Source: CAWJLE01 sp963843645 (GTDB lineage: Bacteria > Chloroflexota > Anaerolineae > DAOTYC01). Taken from it: DNA of 64,000 nucleotides. Shown in pieces: positions 27,816 through 35,645 of the stretch (its first letter is position 1; every line of letters begins with the position of its first letter). Under the pieces are notes generated by a model. The model searched no databases. It had not been told where the DNA came from and was given only the letters and a program-made list of their open reading frames with translations. Location: NCBI GenBank assembly GCA_963843645.1, contig CAWJLE010000006.1, positions 62,001 to 126,000 on the forward strand, given 5' to 3'. The position numbers and the translations under genes are program-made.

Positions 27816-27950
27816 CTGGAGACCTCCTGTTGGGATGACGTCGCTCGATTTCATGGTAAAAGACGCGTGGGCTTCAGAGAACAAACCGGCGTCGTGCCGG
27901 TAATTCTCTGAATTCCACGCGTTGCTGCATCGCGCCGGGCCGGGACCCGA

Positions 27951-28955
27951 TTACGACTTAGAAGCGTAGGCTGCGTCGAACGACAGGTCAGATGGCGTCA
28001 GTTCCAGGCGCTTGATCATTGCTACCGCTTCCGGCACGCCTTGCATTCGATTCATGCCGTTGTCTTCCCACTCGATGGACAGAGGGCCATCGTAGTTGAT
28101 GTCGTTCAGCGCGCGGAAGATCGGCTCGAACGCCACCGCACCTCGCCCTGGCGACACGAAGTTCCAGCCCCGACGATGGCTCCCAAACGGCAGGTGAGAC
28201 GACAGGATGCCGTTCCGTCCGTCGAGCACTCGTTTGGCATCCTTGATGTGAACCCACGAAATGTACTGGCCGTATTCGTATACGAACCCGACCGGGTCGA
28301 CCATTTGCCAATACAGATGGCTCGGATCCATGTTGAGGCCAAACGTCTTTCGGTACTCCAGCGCTTCCAGCACGCGCCGCGTCGTCCAGAAATCGTATGC
28401 GATCTCGGCCGGATGGACTTCGAGCGCCCACCTGACACCATATTCGTCGAACACGTCCATGATGGGGTTCCAGCGGTCGGCGAAGTCCTTATATCCGGCC
28501 TCAATCATCTCCGGCGGCACGGGTGGAAAGCCGGCCACCGTATGCCAGATCTTGGAGCCGCCGAATCCGACGACCAGATTGACGTCAAACGCCGCGGCGG
28601 CCTGGGCGGTTTTCTTCATTTCCTCGGCCGCTCTCCGGCGCACGCCCTCCGGGTCGCCGTCGCCCCAAATCCGCGCCGGTATGATACGGCGGTGTCGTTC
28701 GTCGATCGGATCGTCGGCGACGCACTGGCCGACCAGATGCTGCGTCAGCGCCCAGCACTTCAGTCCGTATTTCTCGAGCTGATCGCGCTTCGCCCTGACA
28801 TAGCCGTCGCTCTCCAGCGCCTTATCTACTTCAAAGTGATCGCCCGCGCAGGCCAGTTCGAGACCGTCAAGGCCCCACTCGCTGGCATTGCGAGCGAGTG
28901 CCTCCAGGGGCATGTCCGCCCATTGTCCAGTGTAGAGTGTGATCGGTCGCGCCAT
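27951..28955 (-). CDS. Sugar phosphate isomerase/epimerase (xylose isomerase-like TIM barrel)
   Basis: A 334-residue TIM barrel of the AP endonuclease 2/xylose isomerase-like superfamily. Metal ligands expected for the fold are visible: Glu in ALEVHPAEI, Asp and His in GLNMDPSHL, His in WVHIKDAK and Glu in SIEWEDNG. Members isomerise, epimerise or dehydrate sugars and keto-acids. It lies in the middle of the catabolic operon (135 bases before the RuBisCO-like gene, 35 bases after the RpiB-like gene), so a role on the imported sugar or its oxidised form is likely. The exact reaction cannot be told from sequence. Confidence 0.8.
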   Translation of the reverse strand: MARPITLYTGQWADMPLEALARNASEWGLDGLELACAGDHFEVDKALESDGYVRAKRDQLEKYGLKCWALTQHLVGQCVADDPIDERHRRIIPARIWGDGDPEGVRRRAAEEMKKTAQAAAAFDVNLVVGFGGSKIWHTVAGFPPVPPEMIEAGYKDFADRWNPIMDVFDEYGVRWALEVHPAEIAYDFWTTRRVLEALEYRKTFGLNMDPSHLYWQMVDPVGFVYEYGQYISWVHIKDAKRVLDGRNGILSSHLPFGSHRRGWNFVSPGRGAVAFEPIFRALNDINYDGPLSIEWEDNGMNRMQGVPEAVAMIKRLELTPSDLSFDAAYASKS

Positions 28956-28990
28956 TTTGGCCTCCCCAGCGTTGAGCTGCGTCGTCCGCG

Positions 28991-29458
28991 TCAGGAAGTT
29001 CTGTACTTCTCGTCCAGCTTCTCGATCTTGGCGACTTTCGGCGCGGAACGTCCGCCATGATATTCCGAGTCGAGCCAGACGTCGATCAGCTTCTTCGCCA
29101 CCTCGGCGCCGACGATCTGGCTGCCCATGGTGATGACCTGAGCATTGTTGCTGGCCACGGCTCGCTCGGCCGTGTAAGGATCGTGCACGGCGACGGCCCG
29201 CACGCCCCGCACTTTGTTAGCCACGATGGCCATCCCGGCTCCGGTCCCACAGACGAGCACGGCTCGGCTGTATTTGCCCTCACCAACGGCCTCGGCTACT
29301 GAGGCGCCCACATCCGGGTAGTCGACCGGGTCTGTGCTGTTCACGCCCCAGTCGTCTACCTCGTAGCCCTTCTCGCGCAGATAATCACGAATCACGTTTT
29401 TCAGGGGCAGACCGTAGTGGTCGGACCCAATCGCAATAGTCTTCTCTTTGTCAAGCAT
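28991..29458 (-). CDS. RpiB/LacA-LacB family sugar-phosphate isomerase
   Basis: A 155-residue aldose-ketose isomerase. IAIGSDHYGLPLK carries the phosphate-site residues, VLVCGTGAGMAI holds the catalytic Cys and Thr of the family, and AVAVHDPYTAERAVASNN the ring-opening His and Asn. RpiB acts on ribose 5-phosphate; paralogues in erythritol, threitol and apionate pathways act on erythrulose 4-phosphate. Directly downstream of dhaK and dhaL, conversion of a tetrulose phosphate to erythrose 4-phosphate is the better guess here. ATG 29458 has AGAGGAGA upstream; the frame to 29512 overlaps dhaL and is not needed. Confidence 0.85.
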   Translation of the reverse strand: MLDKEKTIAIGSDHYGLPLKNVIRDYLREKGYEVDDWGVNSTDPVDYPDVGASVAEAVGEGKYSRAVLVCGTGAGMAIVANKVRGVRAVAVHDPYTAERAVASNNAQVITMGSQIVGAEVAKKLIDVWLDSEYHGGRSAPKVAKIEKLDEKYRTS

Positions 29459-29501
29459 CGATCGGTCTCCTCTCTTCGAGCCGATATTATCAGATTCCCG
29501 T

Positions 29502-30128
29502 TCAATCGACAAACGCGCGGAGAAGAAAATAGCACGAAGTGGCTCCGGCGTCCTGATGTCCCAGAGTCCGCTCCCCGAGGCGACTCGCCCGGCCGATCCT
29601 GGCCAGCAGGTCGCGGGTCGACTCCATGCCCTTGCGCGCGGCTTCTTCGAAGTCGGCCAGGGCGGCGGGCAAGGACTTGCCCTCCTGCTGGGCCTTCTCC
29701 AGGGCCGCGACCGCGGGACTGAGCGTGTCCAGCAGCGTCTTGTCGCCGACTTCAGCCTTCCCGATCGTGCGGATCCCAGCCTCAGCCGCCTTGAACATCC
29801 TGACCAGGTCGCCCAAGTCGATCTCGGTCTTGCCCGCCGACTCCTGCGCCAGCCGCAGGAACATCGTGCCGTACAGCGCCCCCATGGCTCCCCCAGTAGA
29901 GTTCAAGACGACCATGCCCTCACTCTTCAACAGGGCGCCGATGTCCTTGCCCTCGTTCTCGGGCAGCTTCTTCCTTACCTCGCGGAAGCATTTGGCCATG
30001 TTGACGCCGTGGTCACCGTCGCCGAGCGCGCCGTCCAGCTCGGAGAGATAGTCCTTCTGCTGCTCGATAGTGTCGCACATCCGCTCGATGATCTGCATCA
30101 TCTGAGCTGCGGTGATAGTATCAGACAT
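29502..30128 (-). CDS. dhaL: DhaL-type ADP/ATP-binding subunit of a dihydroxyacetone/tetrulose kinase
   Basis: A 208-residue all-helical subunit. LDGALGDGDHGVNM carries the three aspartates that hold the two magnesium ions of the nucleotide, and NSTGGAMGALYGT the phosphate-binding loop. With DhaK it phosphorylates dihydroxyacetone or a tetrulose such as erythrulose. No DhaM (PTS donor) gene is nearby, so direct use of ATP is more likely than PEP-driven transfer. It begins 13 bases after dhaK. C-terminal GHQDAGATSCYFLLRAF is typical. Confidence 0.88.
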   Translation of the reverse strand: MSDTITAAQMMQIIERMCDTIEQQKDYLSELDGALGDGDHGVNMAKCFREVRKKLPENEGKDIGALLKSEGMVVLNSTGGAMGALYGTMFLRLAQESAGKTEIDLGDLVRMFKAAEAGIRTIGKAEVGDKTLLDTLSPAVAALEKAQQEGKSLPAALADFEEAARKGMESTRDLLARIGRASRLGERTLGHQDAGATSCYFLLRAFVD

Positions 30129-30141
30129 GCCCGGATCCCCC

Positions 30142-31137
30142 TCAGAGCCTGTAATACGGCGTATCCGCCGGCGCATCGAGCAGAGACTTGAGCTCCGGAT
30201 CGAGCTTCATCAACGTAATGGAGAAACCGGCCATTTCCAATGCGGTGAAGAACTGGCCGACGTATGGCCGCTCTATCTTGATGCCCTTGCCTTCCAGTAT
30301 CCGCTTGACGTTGCGGTAGGCGATGTACAATTCGAGGGCGGGAGTGGCCCCCAACCCGTTGATCAAGACAGCCACCTCATCGCCGGCATTGAAAGGCAGG
30401 TCGTCGACGATGTCGCCCACCATTTTCTCCGTGACCTGATCGGCCGTCATCATCTTGATCTTGGCGACGCCGGGCTCCCCGTGGTGCCCGACCGCGTATT
30501 CCATCTCATCGTCGGCGAGGGTGAAGGTCGGCGTCCCCTTGGCCGGAACGGTGCAGGGCGAGATGGCGACGCCGAGAGTCCGGGTGTTGTCGTTGATTCT
30601 CTCGGCAATCTTCCGGCATTCTTCCAGGCTGCCTCCGGCTTCGGCCTTCGCGCCGACGCACTTCCACGCCAACCATTCGCCGACCACGCCGCGGCGGGTA
30701 TCGACCCTGTCCTTGGGCGCCGAGCCCACGTCGTCGGTGGCGATGACCTGGGCGATGGGAATGCCGTCGGCTTGCGCCAGCTCGGCGGCCATCTGGAAGT
30801 TCATCACGTCGCCGGCATAGTTGCCCAGCAGGAACAGCACTCCCTTGCCTCCGTCGCAGGCTCGGGCAGCCTCGTAGACGGCGTTAGGCGGCGGCGACGT
30901 GAAGATCTCTCCCACGGCTACGGCATCCAACATGCCCTTGCCGACGAATCCGATGAAAGCCGGCTTGTGGCCGGATCCGCCGCCGGTGATGACGCCAACT
31001 TTCCCCTTGACCGGCGCGTCGGCCCGCACGACAGTTCGGGTGGACTCCAATTTCCGAACGTAACGACCATGAACGGCCAGGAAGCCTTCCAGCATCTCAT
31101 CCACCACGTCAAACGGGTCGTTTATGAATTTCTTCAT
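30142..31137 (-). CDS. dhaK: DhaK-type substrate-binding subunit of a dihydroxyacetone/tetrulose kinase
   Basis: A 331-residue subunit that holds the keto-sugar covalently on a histidine. The start MKKFINDPFDVVDEMLEG and GGGSGHKPAF near residue 54 are family marks, NYAGDVMNF follows near 106, and the substrate-binding histidine is in GHHGEPG near 218. Known members use dihydroxyacetone, D- or L-erythrulose. In this operon (with an RpiB-like isomerase and a RuBisCO-like protein) an erythrulose-type substrate is my inference. Start: ATG 31137 is well spaced from AAAGGG; ATG 31143 two codons earlier is possible. Confidence 0.88.
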   Translation of the reverse strand: MKKFINDPFDVVDEMLEGFLAVHGRYVRKLESTRTVVRADAPVKGKVGVITGGGSGHKPAFIGFVGKGMLDAVAVGEIFTSPPPNAVYEAARACDGGKGVLFLLGNYAGDVMNFQMAAELAQADGIPIAQVIATDDVGSAPKDRVDTRRGVVGEWLAWKCVGAKAEAGGSLEECRKIAERINDNTRTLGVAISPCTVPAKGTPTFTLADDEMEYAVGHHGEPGVAKIKMMTADQVTEKMVGDIVDDLPFNAGDEVAVLINGLGATPALELYIAYRNVKRILEGKGIKIERPYVGQFFTALEMAGFSITLMKLDPELKSLLDAPADTPYYRL

Positions 31138-31204
31138 GGTCATATCCCTTTCGCCGCTATTCGAATCGTTGAATTATGGGTGAGTGCAGCCGCAGCGCTC
31201 GTGG

Positions 31205-32164
31205 TCAGGCAATGGGATTTCGCTCCGCGGTGTTCATGAACTCGATGGTCTCGTCCAGGTTCACGATGCCGGCATCTGAGCCCAGGCCGGTGATAACCAG
31301 GCCGGCCGCCGCCGTTCCCAGCAACGCCGCCTTCTCCAGATCCCAACTCTTGGACAGGCCCGTGATGAATCCGGCACAGTACGCGTCGCCGCAGCCCGTC
31401 GAGTCCACGACAGGCACCTTAAACGTCGGAACGCGCAGCTCTTCGATCTCACCATCCTTCAGCCAGGCGATGCTGCTCCCTTCGCCGCCCATCTTGAAGA
31501 CCGTGTGTCGGGCGCCGGCCTCCAGGAAGAACCGAATCACGTCCCGGCGGTCGGTGAGCTTGCTCATCATCACGGCTTCCTCGAAGCCGGGCATGAAATA
31601 GTCGACATAAGGCATGCAGGGCACGACGATGTCCGTGAGGTCGGGCCGATTGACCGCGACCTGATCGAAGGTCACCGTGACGCCTTTCTGTTTGGCGTAC
31701 TCCAGCACCTTGCGCGTTGGCTCGCCGTCCAACTTGGGCAGCAGCGAGGTCCCGCCCATGTGCAGGAAATCGGCCTGGGCGATTACGTCGAAGTCGACGT
31801 CGTCGTACGTCAGCTCACCGTTGGCGCCGATCACGTGCAGCGCCGGCCGCTCGCCGTTGGGCCGGATGGGGAGCATGGTCGAGGAAGTCTGGACGCCTGT
31901 CTTGCGCTTCAGGCACGTGGTGTCTATCCCATACCCATGCATGGTGTTGACGAGGAAATCCCCCAAGCCGTCGAAGCCGATAGCGCCCATGGCGTAGACC
32001 TGCGCGCCGAGCTTGGCCAGATCCACCGCCGTGCCGGCAGCGGTTCCCGCCACCGTGATCCGGATCTCATCGAGCAGCAAGACGCCCTGCCCGGCGGGGA
32101 CGTGCGAAACGGGCCGCCCCAGAATGTCAACAATCTGAATCCCCAAACACACGACTTTTGCCAT
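31205..32164 (-). CDS. PfkB-family carbohydrate kinase
   Basis: A 319-residue ribokinase-like kinase. It has the N-terminal glycine region (TVAGTAAGTAVDLAKLG, near residue 37-53) and the C-terminal STGCGDAYCAGF with the catalytic Asp and anion hole near 250. The family phosphorylates sugars, keto-sugars and nucleosides. Placed between the transport genes and dhaK, it probably phosphorylates the imported substrate or its first product. GAGGA precedes ATG 32164; the longer reading runs into the short-repeat region and is rejected. Confidence 0.83.
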   Translation of the reverse strand: MAKVVCLGIQIVDILGRPVSHVPAGQGVLLLDEIRITVAGTAAGTAVDLAKLGAQVYAMGAIGFDGLGDFLVNTMHGYGIDTTCLKRKTGVQTSSTMLPIRPNGERPALHVIGANGELTYDDVDFDVIAQADFLHMGGTSLLPKLDGEPTRKVLEYAKQKGVTVTFDQVAVNRPDLTDIVVPCMPYVDYFMPGFEEAVMMSKLTDRRDVIRFFLEAGARHTVFKMGGEGSSIAWLKDGEIEELRVPTFKVPVVDSTGCGDAYCAGFITGLSKSWDLEKAALLGTAAAGLVITGLGSDAGIVNLDETIEFMNTAERNPIA

Positions 32165-32189
32165 CGATTCCTCCGCGAGTCGGATAGTG

Positions 32190-32312
32190 ATGATGATACG
32201 TAACACGTGATACGTATTACGTGATAGAGATACGTGACGCATAATTGCGCGCACTACGCATCACGTATCACGCATCACGCATTACGTATCACATGTTACG
32301 TATCACTTATTT
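32190..32312. repeat. Iterated ACGTATCAC/ACGCATCAC short repeats in the operon
   Basis: About 120 bases made almost wholly of 9-10 base units resembling ACGTATCAC, ACGCATCAC and ACGTATTAC, in both orientations: roughly four units reading one way from 32193 to 32240 and five or six the other way from 32255 to 32310. The inverted arrangement can fold into alternative stems. It fills the gap between the ABC ATPase and the PfkB kinase, and so lies inside the transcript. Confidence 0.7.
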
Positions 32313-33413
32313 CTACGTTGTCGCGCATTCGGTGAGCTTGCCGTCGATGCGCTGCCCGTTAGAGTCGAATACCGTGACCCACTCCAGGGGGCATTCCACC
32401 CAGACCTCTTCCTGGGCACGCCGTCCTGTCGCGTCATCCACCTTGGCCTTCAGTCTCTGGCCCCCTACATTCAGGGCCAACAAGTATTGCCCGCCGACGA
32501 CGATAGATCGTCGCTCGAGCCGGCCGCGCACCGCGGTGGAAGATGGCTCAAATCCAATCTGCACGCGCTCCGGTCGGATGCCGATGGTGACTTTCCTGCC
32601 ACCGACGTTTCCGCTGATCATCAGGCGCTCCGGAAACAGCGGCGAACTCAGCAAGAAGCAATCGCCCGCGGATTCGATCGGGTACTCGAAGAAGTTCATG
32701 CCGGGGTTGCCCAGGAACCAGCCGCCGAAAACGTCGGTAGGGAAGTTGTAGAGCTGCCGCGGAGCGTCACGCTGGATGACTACCCCATCCTTCATGAGCG
32801 CAATCTGGTCGGCCAGAGTCATCGCGTCGGTCTGGTCGTGCGTGACGTACAGGACCGTCTTCTTGAGCTGTGCGGTCAGCTGCTTGAGGGCCGCCTTGAT
32901 CTGAACCCGAGTATCCACGTCGACGTTGGTGAGCGGCTCGTCGAACAGGATGATGGCCGGTTGGCGCGCGACGGTTCGGGCCACGGCAACCTTCTGCCGG
33001 GTGCTGCCGTCCAGACGGTCGGTGTTCGTGTGGACGCTGGCCTGCAGTCCCAGGACTTCGACGACCTGCCAGATACGCTGCTTTCGTTCGGTCTCGGGAA
33101 CGCCGGCCTGAACCAGGGGCAGCTCGATATTCTGATACACCGTGATGCCGCGATAGACGACCGGGTATTGGAAGACCATCCCAATCTCGCGTTTCCGCGG
33201 CGGAAGATCGGTGACCCGTTGTTCACCGAAATAGATGTCCCCGGATGTCGGCTCCTCCAGCCCGGCGATCATGCGCAGCAAGGTCGTCTTGCCACATCCC
33301 GACGGTCCCAGCAGGCAAGTGACTTTCGATGACGGGAAGGTCATCGTCACGTCGTTGACCGCGACGACGTCTTTGAATTCTTTGCGCAGTTTCTGCAGGC
33401 GAATGTCGGTCAT
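32313..33413 (-). CDS. ABC sugar-transporter ATPase (MalK/UgpC type) with degenerate signature motif
   Basis: A 366-residue importer ATPase with ABC domain (1-235) and a C-terminal TOBE/MalK-type regulatory domain. Walker A is GPSGCGKTT, the Q-loop VFQYPV, Walker B ILFDEPLTNVD with its catalytic Glu, and the H-loop VTHDQTDA. The signature, normally LSGGQ, is LDGST. Its partner ATPase directly upstream has the opposite set of changes, so the pair should form one complete and one defective nucleotide site. It starts six bases after the upstream stop. AAGGAG lies 11 bases before ATG 33413. Confidence 0.88.
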   Translation of the reverse strand: MTDIRLQKLRKEFKDVVAVNDVTMTFPSSKVTCLLGPSGCGKTTLLRMIAGLEEPTSGDIYFGEQRVTDLPPRKREIGMVFQYPVVYRGITVYQNIELPLVQAGVPETERKQRIWQVVEVLGLQASVHTNTDRLDGSTRQKVAVARTVARQPAIILFDEPLTNVDVDTRVQIKAALKQLTAQLKKTVLYVTHDQTDAMTLADQIALMKDGVVIQRDAPRQLYNFPTDVFGGWFLGNPGMNFFEYPIESAGDCFLLSSPLFPERLMISGNVGGRKVTIGIRPERVQIGFEPSSTAVRGRLERRSIVVGGQYLLALNVGGQRLKAKVDDATGRRAQEEVWVECPLEWVTVFDSNGQRIDGKLTECATT

Positions 33414-33419
33414 CGCGTC

Positions 33420-34520
33420 CTATGCTCCTTGCCCTAATCTCTGTCCGCCGTCTTCCGAGTAAATGACGATCTCCGAAGACGGTACGCCGATCGTTTCCAG
33501 ATTGCCGGAGATGAGCTGGGGCTCATCGAGACGCGCGACGGCTACCAGCGGAGTGTTGGCTACGCTCAGATGCACCACCAGCTCACCGCCCAGATCTTCC
33601 TGCAGTGTCACGCGGGCCTGTCCAGAAACCATGCCATCCGTCCTCCCCGGGTTGATCCTGACGGATTGCGGCCGGATAGCAATGGAAACCGGCTGTCCGT
33701 CCGACAGCGAGTCCGGGCGGAACGGCTTGACCGGAAACTCAAACAGAGGGCTCTTGCACCAGATCTGGCCGTTTTTGGCGTAGAGGCTGCCCGAAAGCAA
33801 ATTGGCGGTGGGAAAGCCAAGCAGAGCCATGGTTCGAACGTGCCTTGGGTTTCGGTAGATTTCTTCAGTGGCCCCGGATTCGACGATCCGTCCTCCATCC
33901 ATGACGTGGATTTGTTCGGCCAGGATCAAGGCCTCGAGTGGGTCGGACGTCGTGTACAGGAACGTGGCCTGCAGCGCCGCCTGCATGTCTTTCATATCGT
34001 CGAACAGCTGCTCGCGCAGCTTGAAGTCCAGTCCGGTGAGAGGATCGTCCAGAACGTAGATGTCGGTCTTCTTGACGATGCCTCGGGCGATGGCCACGCG
34101 CTGCTTTTCGCCGCCGCTCAATTGGTCCGGGCGTTTGTCCAGCAGCCTTGTGATTCGCAGCAGGTCCGCCACTTGCTGGACGATCGGATCGATCTCTCGC
34201 CGCGGCAGGCCCATCAGGTTGAGCGGATATGCGATGTTGTCGTACACTTTGTAGTGTGGATACAGGGCGAACATCTGCGGCACGTAGCCGATGTTTCGCT
34301 CGCCCGGCGAGGTTTTGGTCACGTCCACGCCGCGCATCAGAATCTGCCCGGCGGTGGGCTTTTCCAGGCCGGTCAGCAGGCGCAGGATGACCGACTTCCC
34401 ACAGCCCGGCGATCCGAAAATGACCGCGAACGTGCCGGATTCAATGGCGAGGTCAACACCCGTCAGGGTGGGCTTGCCGTGGTACTCTTTCTTCACTCCC
34501 CGGAATTCTACCGCGATCAC
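33420..34520 (-). CDS. ABC sugar-transporter ATPase with substituted Walker B and H-loop
   Basis: A 366-residue importer ATPase. Walker A is GSPGCGKSV and the signature LSGGEKQRVAIAR is canonical, but Walker B is YVLDDPLTGLD (Asp for the catalytic Glu) and the H-loop is YTTSDPLEA (Ser for the switch His). A C-terminal TOBE domain follows (about 240-366). With the ATPase at 32313-33413 it would give a heterodimer with one working site, an arrangement best known from ABC exporters. GTG 34520 has GGGGGTGAG upstream; TTG 34538 is the alternative. It begins four bases after the tiny membrane gene. Confidence 0.85.
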   Translation of the reverse strand: MIAVEFRGVKKEYHGKPTLTGVDLAIESGTFAVIFGSPGCGKSVILRLLTGLEKPTAGQILMRGVDVTKTSPGERNIGYVPQMFALYPHYKVYDNIAYPLNLMGLPRREIDPIVQQVADLLRITRLLDKRPDQLSGGEKQRVAIARGIVKKTDIYVLDDPLTGLDFKLREQLFDDMKDMQAALQATFLYTTSDPLEALILAEQIHVMDGGRIVESGATEEIYRNPRHVRTMALLGFPTANLLSGSLYAKNGQIWCKSPLFEFPVKPFRPDSLSDGQPVSIAIRPQSVRINPGRTDGMVSGQARVTLQEDLGGELVVHLSVANTPLVAVARLDEPQLISGNLETIGVPSSEIVIYSEDGGQRLGQGA

Positions 34521-34524
34521 AGTC

Positions 34525-34620
34525 TCACCCCCGAGCAAGCTTGATCAGACTCGGCACCAGCACGATGCCGAGGCCGAAGACGAAGGCGATAATCGCCAGC
34601 GACAGGGCTAGTAGCTTCAT
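34525..34620 (-). CDS. 31-residue single-helix membrane protein in the ABC operon
   Basis: A tiny gene whose product is a short Lys-containing start (MKLLALSLAIIAF), one long hydrophobic helix and the tail KLARG. Its ATG overlaps the stop of the preceding small gene in an ATGA, so the two are translationally coupled, and its stop is four bases from the next ATPase. Position and coupling argue that it is real. It may be a small accessory subunit of the transporter; glycerol-type ABC systems (glpSTPQUV) also carry a small membrane protein, though I see no sequence match. Confidence 0.5.
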   Translation of the reverse strand: MKLLALSLAIIAFVFGLGIVLVPSLIKLARG

Positions 34621-34812
34621 CGACTTGCCGAAGGATGCATCCGGCGAATGTTGCCGAATCCGATCTGAATGATCGTGGTAACGACCAGCAGGATCAGGCC
34701 GAACTGATAAACTTGCAGGCTGTACTGCTGAGCGATCAATATCAGGCTGACGATCAGCAGTCGCGATCAGAATGGCCTGCATCACCGTTGCGAAGGGTCG
34801 CCGGTTGGGCAT
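34617..34812 (-). CDS. Small two-helix membrane protein in the ABC operon, one apparent frameshift
   Basis: About 64 residues. It starts MPNRRPFATVMQAILIATA and, after one indel near 34750, continues LIVSLILIAQQYSLQVYQFG, LILLVVTTIIQIGFGNIRR and ends in SASR with TGA at 34619-34617. Its ATG overlaps the permease stop by one base (CATCA on the plus strand at 34810-34814). Two hydrophobic helices and a basic end suggest an inner-membrane protein that goes with the two permeases. Without the frame correction the second helix is lost. Family not recognised. Confidence 0.5.
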
Positions 34813-35645
34813 CAGACTTCACCTCTCACTGTGCCGAAGGTCATGCCGGTCAGCAGATACTTCTGGAATACGAAGACGACGATGATGGGCGGCAGCATGT
34901 ACACCGTGGTCAGCGCGGCGACGAACGTCCAGTCCACACCGCCCTGCGAATACATCAGGGTAGACAGGGCCACCGGCACCATCGTAGTGATCCGGCCTCC
35001 GATCAGGTAGTTGAACAGGAACTCATTCCATACGAAGACCATGTTAAAGATGAACGCCGCGATCAGCCCGGGACGCACCTGGGGCAATACCACGTTTAGC
35101 AGCACGTGCATGCGCGAGCCACCGTTGACCAGGCCGGTCTCGTCGAAGCGCGGCGAGACGCCGTCTACGAAGCCTTTCAGAATCCAGACCGAGAAGGGGA
35201 TGCTGAACATCGCGTAGAACATGATCATGCCGAACCAGGTGTCCTTCCAACCGAAAGCCACGTACTCCAGATAGATCGGTACTACGACTGCCGCCGCCGG
35301 GGTCATGCGCATGGACAGGAGCAGGAACATCAGGAAATTGGTGCCTCGTGGCTGGAATCGAGAGAAGCTATATGCTGCCAGGAAGGACACGATGACGGCA
35401 ATCGTCACTGCCGACGCCGAAATCACCACGCTGTTGACCAGATAGTTGGAGATGTTGGGCCGCGTAAAGAGGTCCGTGAAGTTGGCAAGGGTGGGCGTGA
35501 AGATCCAGACGGGAGGCGTAGCCAGCAACTGGTCTTTGGTCTTGAACGCCCCAAGGATGATCCAGAGCACCGGCAGAAAGAAGACGATAGCGATCAGCCA
35601 TAACAATATGCGATATAGGACGCTGCCCAGGCTATTGCGCTGCAT
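34812..35645 (-). CDS. ABC sugar-transporter permease (MalG type)
   Basis: A 277-residue inner-membrane permease with six hydrophobic helices. The EAA loop that docks with the ATPase is DETGLVNGGSRMHVLLNVVL, followed by PQVRPG. It starts with MQRNSLGSVLYRILLWLIAIV and ends MTFGTVRGEV. Its start overlaps the end of the other permease gene by 14 bases and has GGGAGGT upstream. Together with that permease it forms the membrane channel for the substrate delivered by the binding protein at 36722-38179. Confidence 0.9.
   Translation of the reverse strand: MQRNSLGSVLYRILLWLIAIVFFLPVLWIILGAFKTKDQLLATPPVWIFTPTLANFTDLFTRPNISNYLVNSVVISASAVTIAVIVSFLAAYSFSRFQPRGTNFLMFLLLSMRMTPAAAVVVPIYLEYVAFGWKDTWFGMIMFYAMFSIPFSVWILKGFVDGVSPRFDETGLVNGGSRMHVLLNVVLPQVRPGLIAAFIFNMVFVWNEFLFNYLIGGRITTMVPVALSTLMYSQGGVDWTFVAALTTVYMLPPIIVVFVFQKYLLTGMTFGTVRGEV

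Noticed and set aside
26736..27911. 391-codon open frame opposite the RuBisCO-like gene
   Set aside because: Antisense shadow; low-complexity His/Arg/Gln composition and no ribosome site, while the minus strand encodes a clear protein family.
32190..32312. CRISPR array
   Set aside because: Units are 9-10 bases, in both orientations and without spacers of even length.
34525..34812. DUF2160 (GlpU) subunit of a glycerol-type ABC transporter
   Set aside because: Position and size are similar, but I see no sequence likeness; called only as small membrane proteins.
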